Shown piece by piece: positions 32,364 to 43,271 of a DNA stretch of 64,000 nt. Where the stretch lies: positions 137,643,296 to 137,707,295 of the forward strand of contig CM041776.1 of NCBI GenBank assembly GCA_023374045.1. Reading direction: 5' to 3'. The stretch's first letter is position 1. Each line of letters opens with the position of its first letter. Under the pieces are notes generated by a model. It saw only the letters and a program-made list of their open reading frames with translations, ran no database searches and was not told where the DNA came from. This DNA is from Limonium bicolor. Taxonomy: Eukaryota > Streptophyta > Magnoliopsida > Caryophyllales > Plumbaginaceae. Position numbers and translations under genes: made by a program.

Positions 32364-34883
32364 TGAAATACCCCAAACCCGGATATATTGTTTAAATACT
32401 AAACTAAGGTATGTAAAGGCTAAAAAGTGCCTTAGAAACATCAGTGAATAATTTAAACCATAGTAAAACGCAATAAAGCACTAAGATACAGTTTGAGCAA
32501 AAACATGCTTTAAGCTTGGAGTGAACTTGGTTAGGACCCAAAGAACCTACCAAGACTTAATAACATTCAATTATGATTTAATAAGGCTAATTAAGTTCTC
32601 AGGAAATCTTGGTAGACAGTTAAACCAAATAAAACATAAGAATATACCTTAAAGTCAATAAGAGCAAAAATGTGCTCTAAGCTTGGGATAAATTCGTATA
32701 AGACCTAAAGGTCATACCTATACCTTATAAATATGTTAATGAGCATATTAAAAAAATTACCAAAGAAAACCAAGCTTGAAAACAAGTTAAAACACAAAAT
32801 GTGCTTAAAGGAGCCTTAAAGCACATTTTTGAAAAATTGTCTTGTAAATGAGTTTTGAGTGGCTAAATGTCCATCATTACTCTTTAATTAACATGTATAC
32901 TATATAGTATCACATTTGGAAGTCTATATCAATGGGAAATCAAAAATTTCACATCTAAGTGCCTTGTTTTAGTGAATAGTAACTTTAATAAGCTAGTTTG
33001 TAACATATGTTATTATAAGTAATTTAATTGGTCAACTAAGACCAAAACACCCCTAAGTAAATGATGGGGGCCGGTTTTTATCATGGTGAGTCACCAACAT
33101 GTAAAAGAAATCAATTTAAGAAAGGAAGGAAAAGTAAGTAAAAGAAGAAAGTTACTTTATAACATAAATATCTTCCAAAAGCAAAACTTATCTTCATTTC
33201 TCTTCTTCCTTCTCATTTCACACGTCTTCAAGCTCCCTTCCCCCCTTCCATTTACGATTTGCTATAGTTCCACACAAGAACTCCATCTTTGAATGCTTGT
33301 AACTCCTAGCTCCATGGTCCAAATTCAATTTCAAGACCACCATTCTTCTAGTTGGAGCAAGCTCTACACTTCAATCTTTTCAAATCTTCAAAAGCCTCAT
33401 TTCGGTGCCAAGGAGATTCACCATTGATGGAGCTTGACTTCATCTTTTCACACCTTGTTGTTCTCCTTTGCTTCAAGGTAAGGAAACTCAAAGAAAATCC
33501 ATGTTTCCTCCATGTTTTGTGTTGTCCGAAAATTCACCATTAATGGTGCCTTCTCTTGTTCTTCCATAGCTTCATTGAAATCTTCAAAGGCTTTGGAGGA
33601 GTCCTCTCTTGATACTTATTCAAGCTCTCTTCCAATTCCAAGGTAAAACAATTACCTTAATGTGTTAAGACAATATATGTGCCTAGGGTTACAATGAGAT
33701 GAAGCATAATGCTTGAATACTCATTCTATTATTTGTACATTGTTTAGAAGTTGACAAACAACCAAACATCCTTACCGGTTTTACAAGGAAACAAGAAAGA
33801 AGTTTGTGAGGAAAAAGAGGTAAACAAACTATCTCAATGTAGTTTAAATGCCTTAGGAAAAATGAGCTTGATTTGCTTAATAAAATACCTAAGGAGCCAA
33901 AGGTGAATGACCTAGTAAAATGTTCTTAAGGAGATTATTAAAGGGCATATGTATTGTTGGGTGTATTTGCAGGTCAAAGGCAATATATACATGTGGAAAT
34001 TCAGTGTTTAAGGTTTATGTTATTTAAGGGCCTAAGAGCCATGTTATTTAAGGGCCTAAGTGCCAAGCAATTTAAGTTTATACACTATATTGTGATGTAG
34101 TGTAGTTTAAGGATTTAGATGTGTGTAAAGAACATTCTTTGTGAAGATGAGTGTCCTGGATGGTTAAAGGAGGAAAAACAATATGTTTGTGTGTAAGGAA
34201 TGTGCATTAAGTGATTAAGTGTTTTTGGTTATAAAAGGGTGAAAACCTAAGTGTTTGTGTGCGAGAATACTCTTGATGGATTTTAGGTGTTCTTGAATGT
34301 CTAATGGTGAAAGCTATGTGCTTTGGTATAGCAATGTGCTAGAAGAACCCATGTCAAAATTTAGATAATAAATAAGAAGTTCTAAGTGTTTAAGAAGAGT
34401 TTCGGTGAGTTGGAAGTGTTGAGAATGATTAAGTGTTTTACTAGGTAAAGAAAGATGTATTAAGGTGTTTAGAGTGCTATAAGGATTTAGACATCATCTT
34501 GGAAGTTCTAGAAATCAAAGGAGTTGTTCTAGGACTTAGGCAAACTTTGGAAAACAAGGAGAAGGAATAAACTTGTAAAAGGACTACAAGGGTGACATAA
34601 GGAATTTAGTTGTAAGAAATGATGCTTAAGAGTGGATGTTCAAATGGAGAAGAAATATTATGGTATAATGGTTACAATAGGCATGAAACACCACTTAGAA
34701 ACCTAAGGAGGAAATACTATAAGTGTTAGAGATTTTGGTGGAAATTGGTTAAGTGTTTAAAGGCTTGGAAAGTGAGTGTTTTGGCTTGTCCGAACATCCG
34801 TCCGGACATGGACGTTCGGACAGGCCCTGTAGCGTAGAAATTCTCAAAGTATCGAACTGTGTCCGAACTTCGGAAGTCCGGAC
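32364..34883 (+). repeat. 3' LTR of element A, cut by the assembly gap
   Basis: It starts TGAAATACCCCAAACCCGG. Blocks such as CCAAAGAAAACCAAGCTTG and GTATACTATATAGTATCACA are near-identical to the 5' LTR, but the intervening segments differ clearly. Two hairpins with GTCCGAAC arms (GTCC at 34788 and 34861, 73 nt apart) replace the GACCGA type of the 5' LTR. It runs into N in the second hairpin. Confidence 0.75.
34788..34883. repeat. Hairpin array in element A 3' LTR, cut by the gap
   Basis: The first hairpin has TGTCCGAAC and GTTCGGACA arms around a loop with GTCCGGAC. The second begins GTCCGAACTTCGGAAGTCCG and is lost in N. More units are probably missing. Confidence 0.8.
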
Positions 34884-35383
34884 NNNNNNNNNNNNNNNNN
34901 NNNNNNNNNNNNNNNNNNNNNNNNNNNNNNNNNNNNNNNNNNNNNNNNNNNNNNNNNNNNNNNNNNNNNNNNNNNNNNNNNNNNNNNNNNNNNNNNNNNN
35001 NNNNNNNNNNNNNNNNNNNNNNNNNNNNNNNNNNNNNNNNNNNNNNNNNNNNNNNNNNNNNNNNNNNNNNNNNNNNNNNNNNNNNNNNNNNNNNNNNNNN
35101 NNNNNNNNNNNNNNNNNNNNNNNNNNNNNNNNNNNNNNNNNNNNNNNNNNNNNNNNNNNNNNNNNNNNNNNNNNNNNNNNNNNNNNNNNNNNNNNNNNNN
35201 NNNNNNNNNNNNNNNNNNNNNNNNNNNNNNNNNNNNNNNNNNNNNNNNNNNNNNNNNNNNNNNNNNNNNNNNNNNNNNNNNNNNNNNNNNNNNNNNNNNN
35301 NNNNNNNNNNNNNNNNNNNNNNNNNNNNNNNNNNNNNNNNNNNNNNNNNNNNNNNNNNNNNNNNNNNNNNNNNNNNNNNNNNN
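34884..35383. other. Assembly gap, exactly 500 N
   Basis: A run of 500 N, a typical placeholder length, so the real distance is unknown. It begins inside a hairpin array, which is a plausible cause of the break. Frames crossing it are meaningless. Confidence 0.98.
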
Positions 35384-36140
35384 TATTCATCACAGGCTAG
35401 CTTATTTTGAAGAGCTTATAATATCGAAAAGGGATATTGAAAGGCTCAGCGGGGGTGCCTAGGGTATATTGTCAGGGTTCACAAGCTTTTTGGCTGTGTG
35501 GTGTTGTACCTAGGTGCTTCATCATTCCTGATAGTTGTGTATCTGTTCTTTATTACTTTTCACAGATCTAAGCATAAATTTACAAATTATCTCCTTCGGA
35601 CGGAGTTATGCAGTTTACCTCACCTTTGAATGTGACCTCTCTAGAGTCGTGTAAAAATGACACGCTCATTCTCTCTTGGTTTTACCGCTCAAGACACTGT
35701 CGTGAATTTTTGCTCGGAGACTTGTTCACACATTTAAACAAAAGATTAAAGACGACGAACCTAAACTTAGATTGCCCCCAGTATTGACTTGGGGTTTATG
35801 ACAACAATCAGATGAGAACTTTGAACCGCTTTATGGGTTATTTGAATTTTCCGGGGTAAGCTATGGTGTTTGCCAAGGCATGTTCAACTTTTTTGAAGCA
35901 AGAGGAAAGTCGTTCTGTTCCGTTGTCAGAAAGTGATTATTTTGTGATCCTTTGAAAGACGTGAATGCTCATTTTTTTGAATCAATGAATAATGTTGTGC
36001 ACAGAAATTGTAATGATGGAACCATGTTTTACTCAATGAAAAGATAATGCTGAAAATTACAAACTCAGGGAACCTACCGACAATGATAAAGAAAATTAAC
36101 TACTACAAAAGTTGAAAGACAACTAATAAAAAAAAGAAAA

Positions 36141-36963
36141 TTAATGGAGAGGATAAAATAGCAATCTGAAATGATGCTCGGGCAAGGGTGCTCTGCTTAT
36201 TCTGACACGTCTTGAGAATCGAAGCCCTTGATTGATAAGATCTTGGATTCTATGCTTCAATTTTCTACAGTTGTAGGTGTCATGACCCGGCAGTTGATGG
36301 TACTGACAAAACTGATCTACACGCTTTCCGATCTGTGTGACCCCAGGACAAAGCATTAGAGGTCGTAGCAAATTCCATTCTTGAAGCTCCTTGAACACTT
36401 GGCTCAAAGGCTGCCCGATGTTGATGAGCCATTCCAAGGTCTTAAATTTCCTGGTACGAGATAGAGCGCTGGTGATTTGCCTTGGATTCCTAGGCTGTCG
36501 CATGGCACATGCTGGAGCTACTGCTTATGTACTGGCTGCCTCCTCCTTATAAAATTTGATGCTCACACTCTGGCCCTTAGGTTGCTTTAACTTTGGTCCA
36601 TGTTCGTGATTCAACGTTGACTTCGCAAGGATACCGATTTCAGGGCATGCGCCCAGGGAAAAGTTGGAACTGGCTGGCTTGCTGACTTCTTCGGGTTGCC
36701 TAATCACTCTCTTGGGTTCTGTAGCAATTTCCTTGACGTTCCTTTTTGAACCTCGGGCCCTAATAGAGCCAACTTAATGTAGTCATAAAGGTGTTGAGAA
36801 GCCTATCCACTAATTCGTCCCAATCTTGACGCTCGTCCTCAAGGGAAAGAGCCTTCGCTTTCAACTCTTCGATAATGGTGACGTAGTTGGATTCGATGGC
36901 GCCCAAGATAGCACTATGCCTCTGTTCCATGGCATCAATGATGGCCATGTACTTCCTTTCCAA
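36141..36963 (-). pseudogene. Tat/Ogre-like gag fragment with variant zinc knuckle
   Basis: Three minus-strand frames follow each other: a coiled-coil-like start (EELKAKALSLEDERQDWDEL), a middle part, and a C-terminal part with CQYHQLPGHDTYNCRKLKHR. The last has a C-x2-H-x4-H-x4-C arrangement followed by IQDLINQG, a common ending of Tat/Ogre gag proteins. Stops and frame changes separate the parts, so it is broken. Confidence 0.7.
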
Positions 36964-38236
36964 AGCTGCAAGCTGGGTTCCATGTTGATTGGATTTCCTC
37001 CTTCACTACACCAAGGATTTGGGTCTACCTGTTTCGAAAATGTCCATCATTAGCTAACAAAAGGAAGTGGCTGAGGTTCTAGATTGAGAATTGGCGCTTC
37101 ATAAGGTAGCACTGAAGACCGGAATAGGCTTGAACTGAAAGCAAGAGGGCCAGAATACCCAGAGAACAAGGTTCTTGAGCCGGAGTATTTTTTTGGATTG
37201 TGAATCGAACTTGGGCCAAAACCTAAACGGATGGTTCTGATTGGGCCTAAAATATGACACCTAGATCTAGGGTTTTGGGCCAAGGTCGATAAAACATTTA
37301 CCTGACTAGAATGAGCCTTGGGCTGGAATGTTAGAATGTGTTTGGGCTGAAGTAAAGCATATGGGCTGGAATGATCCCTAAATCACAAATGGGCCTAACT
37401 TCCTTTGGGTCAGAGAAGATGGTTGCTGAGCCGAAAAAAGACTTCAAGAGTAAGACCTTATTTCAGATGATTGATTTTCAGGACTTGTGAGTTATTTCAA
37501 GTTCAGGTGGACTTCTTTTTGTGAGCCTAGAACTAAATAGACAATTCAAATTGGACCGAAAAAGAAATCACCTAAGTCTAACTTTTGGAAAGAACCCACA
37601 TACTCACATATTAAACTAAACAGGGTCTTTGGGCCGTAAACAATAAAACCGTAAATACAGGTTAGGCTAAGTTGATGTAGGAGAAGTTCCTATCAATTTC
37701 TAGACTTGGTAGTGGGTCGCTCATACAAGCAAACAAGGCCTACATAATTTCAACATGTCCTCACTTGACGCTTCAACCAACTTGGGTATGGATCGATCCG
37801 AGAAAGATGCTTGGGGCGTGGGCCCAGGTCACCGTAAAGGAATAGGGTTTTGCACGCTATTCTCTTTGGGCTTCCCCACTCTTTTCACATCACCATGAGG
37901 TGTGTGTCTACGGTCGTTCTTCGAGTGACCAAACAAAGGCTAGGTAAGGGCATGCCAGAAAATGCTGGGCTAAAGCCCAGGTATTAAGAATGTGGCTAGA
38001 CGACATCCTCCTCTTTTCCCTCACTTATTCACAACACTAAAAAGGTTGTAGTCCTGACAGGGGACCTAAGGCGGGTCCCGGGTGAAATTGGCTTGTGAAC
38101 CCTCACTCTCATATGATGCAAAATACAGGAATTTAAATTGCGCACGAAAGTAAACAAATAACATAAAAGCCGTAATAAACAATTTTCGAGTTAAGCCCTC
38201 TTTCTTAAATTAAACAAGTTTAAATTAAGAACTTTG

Positions 38237-38252
38237 CCCAGCAGAGTCGCCA
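38237..38252 (-). other. Primer binding site of the Tat/Ogre-like element
   Basis: On the minus strand TGGCGACTCTGCTGGG, a primer-site sequence common in plant Tat-type elements. The LTR lies to its right and gag to its left, as expected for minus orientation. Confidence 0.7.
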
Positions 38253-38255
38253 TTC

Positions 38256-39112
38256 TGTGAGCCTTGATTTTTAAACCACTACCCTTTGTTGATTCAAGTT
38301 GATTAGGATCTGGTCGGGTTCTAGGTCCACTTATAACCTAAGCTTAATACCTATGTCATAAAACATTAATGACTAAGTCCTAAGTTAGCTCACTGAGCCT
38401 AATTAGAGTCGCCAACTAATTTTAACCTAGATTAAATTAGGAAAGGAGAGTTCGGATTTGGGGGCTTGATATTCGACTTATTTAGGGTTCAAATTACTTT
38501 CATTACCCCTCCTAGGCTGTTTTTTCCTCATTTATGTCGTTTACTCCCGGCTTATTACTGGGTCACGATGTCGATTAAATCTAAGTGTGCAAGTTTCTGA
38601 TTCTTTTTATTTTTTATCATTTTTGACAGAAAATGAAAGTGGAAATTAAGAATACCTAAACTAGGGTCTCGAAGGCAGGATTAGGTCAAATTTTGATTTC
38701 ATCCGTGGCCACGGACTTAATGTCCGAACCCACGGACCCTAGTTAACCTAGTTATACAGAAAAGTCAAATTGAAAAGAAAACGAAAATTTGAAAAGTCTT
38801 AGGCCACGGGCCGGATGTCCGTGGGCCCAAACATCCTTTGTAAAACCCTAAATGTTGAAAATTTAAAATCCCGCCGCCGTCCGTGACCACGGACTACCCA
38901 TTCGTGGGCCCGGACACAGCGTCCGGGGCTACAGACTACCCACGGACGGCGGGTTTTAGATGGTTCCCGAGGGTGTTTTTATCTCAAATTTATTGACGCG
39001 TAGCCTGTGAAATTTCCAACATGTTAGATTTCAAAGATTTTCAATTCGGTTTCAAATTAATGACAAAACTTAACGAACAAGTTAATGGACAGAAGCAAAA
39101 ACAAACGACAAT
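38256..39112 (-). repeat. Tat/Ogre-like LTR, part 1 (interrupted by element B)
   Basis: From 38690 on it matches 7860-8300 in the same orientation. It includes three hairpin groups (38702-38736, 38803-38828, 38875-38953). At 39112 it is interrupted by element B and resumes at 53171. Confidence 0.75.
38702..38953. repeat. Nested hairpins, GTCCGTGG type
   Basis: 38702-38736: TCCGTGG with CCACGGA around an inner GGAC/GTCC. 38803-38828: GGCCACGG with CCGTGGGCC. 38875-38953: a 12 bp outer stem, CCGCCGTCCGTG with CACGGACGGCGG, enclosing GTCCGTGACCACGGAC and a GGGCCCGGAC...GTCCGGGGC stem, so the whole can form a branched structure. Confidence 0.85.
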
Positions 39113-39589
39113 TGTAACAACCCAGCCGCAAATCCTATTATTATCCTCTAATCGTCTCCATAATTACTCTACTCGCAGCGGAATTCCTGCATACTCCTGG
39201 CAGGTGATACAACGCCTTTAGCCACCCAATGACTAACAAGGCTCATGCTACTGACTGTAACGGTCTGATGATTAGAATATACCGAACAATAACAAATACT
39301 TCCATTACATTCCCAACATTTACTTACATCCTTGGATTACCGAGTATACAAATTCATATCAAATTACATCCCATTCTTACAAGCCTAATCAAAAGCTATG
39401 AGTTTATACCACTACTCATTCCTACCAAGTTCATAATCCCCAAAATATCCAAAAGGGTGTACCACATGGTACATCGGCTACTCAAAAAGGCTATAAGCCG
39501 TGTACAACTTGGTACACCATTCTCATCCTACTAACTACACAAAAAGAGTCCATCTCGGTCTTAACACGACCATCATTCTTCACGGGTAC

Positions 39590-39637
39590 CTGGAAGAAAT
39601 AAAAATAGTGCCCCAAGGGGCTCAGCAAAAGCTGGTA
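39590..39637 (-). promoter_or_regulatory. Stem-loop plus CAG|G module in element B 3' LTR
   Basis: Minus strand: TACCAGCTTTTGCTGA, then GCCCCTTGGGGC, then a T-rich tract ending TTCCAG|GTACC. The copy in the 5' LTR is at 49789-49836. Confidence 0.45.
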
Positions 39638-40811
39638 TGAAATTCGCATACCCCGCGTGCTAACGGGGTACGCCGACTACTTGGTCGCATACATGGAGTT
39701 CATTTATTTTATACATGCATACATGCTATAATGAAGAATAATACATTCACACCATAGAGCATACATACACACAATCCGATACATACAAGGGAAGACAATC
39801 ACAAGTCAACCATTCATACTTACCAAGGCACTAAGATGCACTTCTCAAGTTCATACACATTACTTTGTTAGTTACTTACTCACCCGGGTTAATCGGGTGT
39901 ACTTTACTCTTTTACTCGAGATCCATGACATACACCAATCATGATCTTTACTTGGCCAATTACTCTTCTTACTTTAATACTCAAGTCAAGTCGGTGTGAC
40001 CTCTGGACAGGGACTACGACATCCCACCACCGGGCTTTAGGGTGGCTTACTTCCTAGGGTTGCTACCCATTTAAGGGGTTTGGACCGCAAGGAAGAATAG
40101 GCCAGAACTCGGAAACAACCTCTCGTATTCCCTCATTCTCACGCGTGGCCGAAGCTATATCGGACTTCTCACATTACTCCAATTTACCAATTTACTCAAG
40201 GTTAGAATTGTTACTTAGTTAGGAGTTAGTGAGAAATCATTCTTTCCATACTACTTGGTTAGTACACTTCACACCAAGGCAACCAAACACTTCATTCACA
40301 ATCATACATTTCATGAATTATACAAACTATAAGATCAAATACAATCCAGCAAGGAACAATACATTACAAGCACAAGAAAGTGCAATAAACCCGATTCGTG
40401 CATTTTATCTTATTTAGGTGATCACACATAACACACAAACACACAAATCAGGTAACCACGGTAGCATACGGGGCATGAGAAAATCATACCGTTCACCGTC
40501 GTTCTCGGACTTCCAACTTTTCTTTGGAGTTCGATTATTCGGGTCCTATAACATACACGGGATCGGGCGGTTAATTACCTACATTAACCTAACTCATCTT
40601 ATCTTTAAGTTTTCCCGACTACAGTTACTAACTCTTACAATTCAAACTCATTTACTTAAGTCACTTACTTAAAATTACTTCCTAAGATTTTTTATGCTCT
40701 TAATGACCATTAAACATCATTAATAAAGTCTTAATTACCTTATAATATCATTACCAACAAAGTCCCTATCTTAAAATGGCTTTAAAATAGTTTCTATGAA
40801 GAATTTAGAGT

Positions 40812-41064
40812 GGTACGGGTTTGTGTCCGGGGTTACAAACCCGGACCAGACCTCAAGAACACTCTCGGGTAACATTTTAGAGTGGTCCGGGTTTGTGTAC
40901 CGATTTACAAACCCGGACCACAATGTTTGGAAACCTTCTGCCGTGATTTTGGGGTGGTCCATGTTAGTGTACCGGATTATAAACCCGGACCATCCCACTG
41001 GTATAACATTCTGCCGTGTTTTGAGCTTGGTCCGGGTTTCTGTACCGGATTGTAAACCTGGACC
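40812..41064. repeat. Four 36-nt hairpins at 72/72/73-nt spacing
   Basis: Hairpins at 40812-40847, 40884-40919, 40956-40991 and 41029-41064. The second has a perfect 13 bp stem, GGTCCGGGTTTGT with ACAAACCCGGACC, and a 10 nt loop. Loops usually contain CCGG or a near variant. Confidence 0.92.
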
Positions 41065-42849
41065 AGGTGTAGTAATGTCCAATTTACTTGTTTTTGATTC
41101 TATTTCAACTTCAATCTTATAACAACTTCTTCCCCAATCTTCCTACATATTATCTAGCATATTTTAACACTAATTAGACACTCTAAACTACCTTAATTCA
41201 GTCATCAAACTCACCACTAATCCTCTGATAATTTTACACACTTTTCCATTGTTAGTTTTCTTCCTTAAGTTGCTACTACAAATTTTTGTTTTCTTCCTTT
41301 CTCTAACTCAATGGTTCTCCATCTAGTACTACCTCGTTAAGCAACTTATATTACTCCATTTCTTGTTCTACTCAACTACACAACTTCCTCATAATACAAA
41401 CCAAGGTGATAACTACTCCAATTCAATCCTTAAACACACCTAGACCAACATAGGTTCTTTCCTAACAATATATACATCATTCACACAACATTCTAAACAC
41501 TTACCACACACTTAATTCTCACACTTAGTATTTTATTCACTTGGTTCAAAAGCTTCTAATTATCAATATAATCAACACAAATATACTCCATTTCTTTTCT
41601 ACCATTACAATAGCACTACACTATACTAAAGCAATGTTGTTACCATACTCAAACCTTAAAATCTGTACAAAGGTAAATTCATTACCTTAAGTTTTCTTGG
41701 TTCCTTTATCCTTTCTATCCTTCTCCCTTTCTTGTTCCTCCTTCCTTCTTTGTTCGTTTTCTTATTTCTTGATTTCAAATTGGCCAAGCTACAGCCACAT
41801 CTCAAGGAATACACACACAAAGCTAGTAAATTTTCTAACTTAGGAATTAAACTTATAAGAGAATGCTCAAAACTCTAAGGAGGTATTACCTTGAACTTCT
41901 AGATGAAGTTTTGGGTAGCAAAGTGGCAAAGCTTCAGTCCTAAACTGGAATGCCAAGACCGGCTGAACAAGGAGCAGTAGGGTTCAAACGTGGGTTTTTC
42001 ATTTTACAAAGGAAAAGTTAGAAAAAGAAGAACTTTGAGTCCCTTTCTTACCTTAGAACAAGAAGAAGAAGATGGAGCTCCAAATGGTCACCTTCAAGCT
42101 CCAAGGGAAGCTACATCCATGGAGATGGAGTTGGAGATTTTAGATTTTTGAAGGGTGGAAAACGATCTCCAAAACAAGGGGAATTCAACGGTATAATTTT
42201 TGTAGTATTTGGAGGTGATTTAGGCTTTCAAAATGGAAGAGAAATGAGGTTGTTGTGAGGGGTTTATAAATCGTCATTACAGAGAGGGAGGAAGAAGAAG
42301 GGAGTCTGGAGCAGAGAGGAGAACGTGGGGAAATGAGAGGGATGGAAGAGAGAGAAATTCAAAAAGTGTTTTTACTTTATGATTTTGTCCTTTTGTGTAT
42401 AAGAATGAATAAAGAAGAGAGGGGAGGCTGAAAAAATCGTCCCACTCATACACACACAAAGTTTCAGATTTTTAATTACCAATGGAGAGGCTATTTTTCT
42501 CTTATAACAATTTACACCCCACAAGTTTCCGGTTTTTACACTATTCACTAACCAGAACCCGTTTTCCGGAATTTTCTCGTTCAATTAATTTTAATGGCTC
42601 TAGACCCTCACTAATGTTTAATTATAGATATTTGATTGAATAAAATTATTACGGGTCTATTTAACCTGCTTAAAGTCACGTTTTCCCAGTTTCCTCGAAA
42701 AACGCGCTTTAAGGTTCGTTTGTGTTTTTAATCCGTTTTATGGATCCGTTTTCTTCGGGAATTTTTCCCACATGTTTATTTAAGCATAATTAAGCTTCTA
42801 AAATCCTCATTAGCCTAATTAATCACTATTTTTAATTTCGGGTATTTCA

Positions 42850-42866
42850 ATCTACCCCCCTTAAGG
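42850..42866 (-). other. Polypurine tract of element B
   Basis: Minus strand CCTTAAGGGGGGTAGAT, directly before the 3' LTR start TGAAATACCC. Confidence 0.85.
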
Positions 42867-43271
42867 AACTTTGCCCTCTAAGTTGCTCAAGGTTGGTAGA
42901 CTATTATCTCTACTTATTTGGAAACTCAATTGCCAAAGATCATACGTTACTACCACCTTACAAGGTGTTCACAATTCATACACTGCAAGCACCACACAAT
43001 TCAAGCACAATACACAATTACAATGCAAGAAATTCCACAATAAAATTCACACTACCAATTGTGTCATATACCGTACAACACAAGTACATTACACATTGTG
43101 AAAACATACCAAAATACAATTAGCACTACATTGTGCCAACAAAGTGTACTACAATACATACATATTATGCAATGTTATCCCGAAGCAATGCAAAAACAAA
43201 ATGGCTCTACCCCCCTTAAAAGGGGTACACCCCATACCCTCTTAGCACTAGACAATCTAGTCTACAAATAG
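42867..43271 (-). other. Spacer with a second polypurine-like tract
   Basis: A/C-rich non-coding sequence between the integrase stop and the polypurine tract. A second copy of the motif (minus strand CCCCTTTTAAGGGGGGTAG, about 43206-43224) lies close to the end of pol. Confidence 0.6.

Larger units (their letters stand above)
23692..34883 (+). mobile_element. Element A: Ty3/gypsy retrotransposon carrying an AlkB domain (truncated)
   Basis: Order: 5' LTR (23692-27775), tRNA-Met primer site (27781), gag in three exons (28008-29407), AlkB exon (29537-30275), protease and reverse transcriptase (about 30465-31985), a repeat tract in place of RNase H and integrase, polypurine tract (near 32346) and 3' LTR (32364 into the gap at 34884). 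Gag, RT and the gypsy-type layout suggest the Tekay/Del-like group with very long LTRs. It lacks integrase and has several frameshifts, so it is not autonomous. The 5' and 3' LTRs differ strongly in parts, which suggests a recombinant origin. Confidence 0.85.
35384..38255 (-). mobile_element. Tat/Ogre-like retroelement internal fragment
   Basis: On the minus strand: a primer site (38237-38252) next to the LTR, gag at 36963-36141, and non-coding sequence to the gap. The end at 35384-35790 is repeated in inverse orientation at 4860-5275. Bases 37290-38230 show no coding domain. No pol is seen, so the element is truncated or its remainder is in the gap. Confidence 0.65.
39113..42849 (-). repeat. 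3' LTR of element B (3737 bp)
   Basis: Same sequence as 49312-53165 with scattered substitutions. It lacks a ~117 bp block present in the other copy near 51667-51783, which accounts for the length difference. It contains the stem-loop/acceptor module (39590-39637) and a hairpin array (40812-41064). Short frames in it are not genes. Confidence 0.93.

Noticed and set aside
34749..35410. Frames of 183-215 codons across the N run
   Set aside because: They are open only because of unknown bases.
40771..41122. Overlapping frames with repeated WSGFV-x-RYTNPDH or VRVC-x-P-x-YKPGP blocks, also at 50972-51355 and 15467-15813
   Set aside because: They are translations of the phased hairpins and appear on both strands because the hairpins are palindromic.
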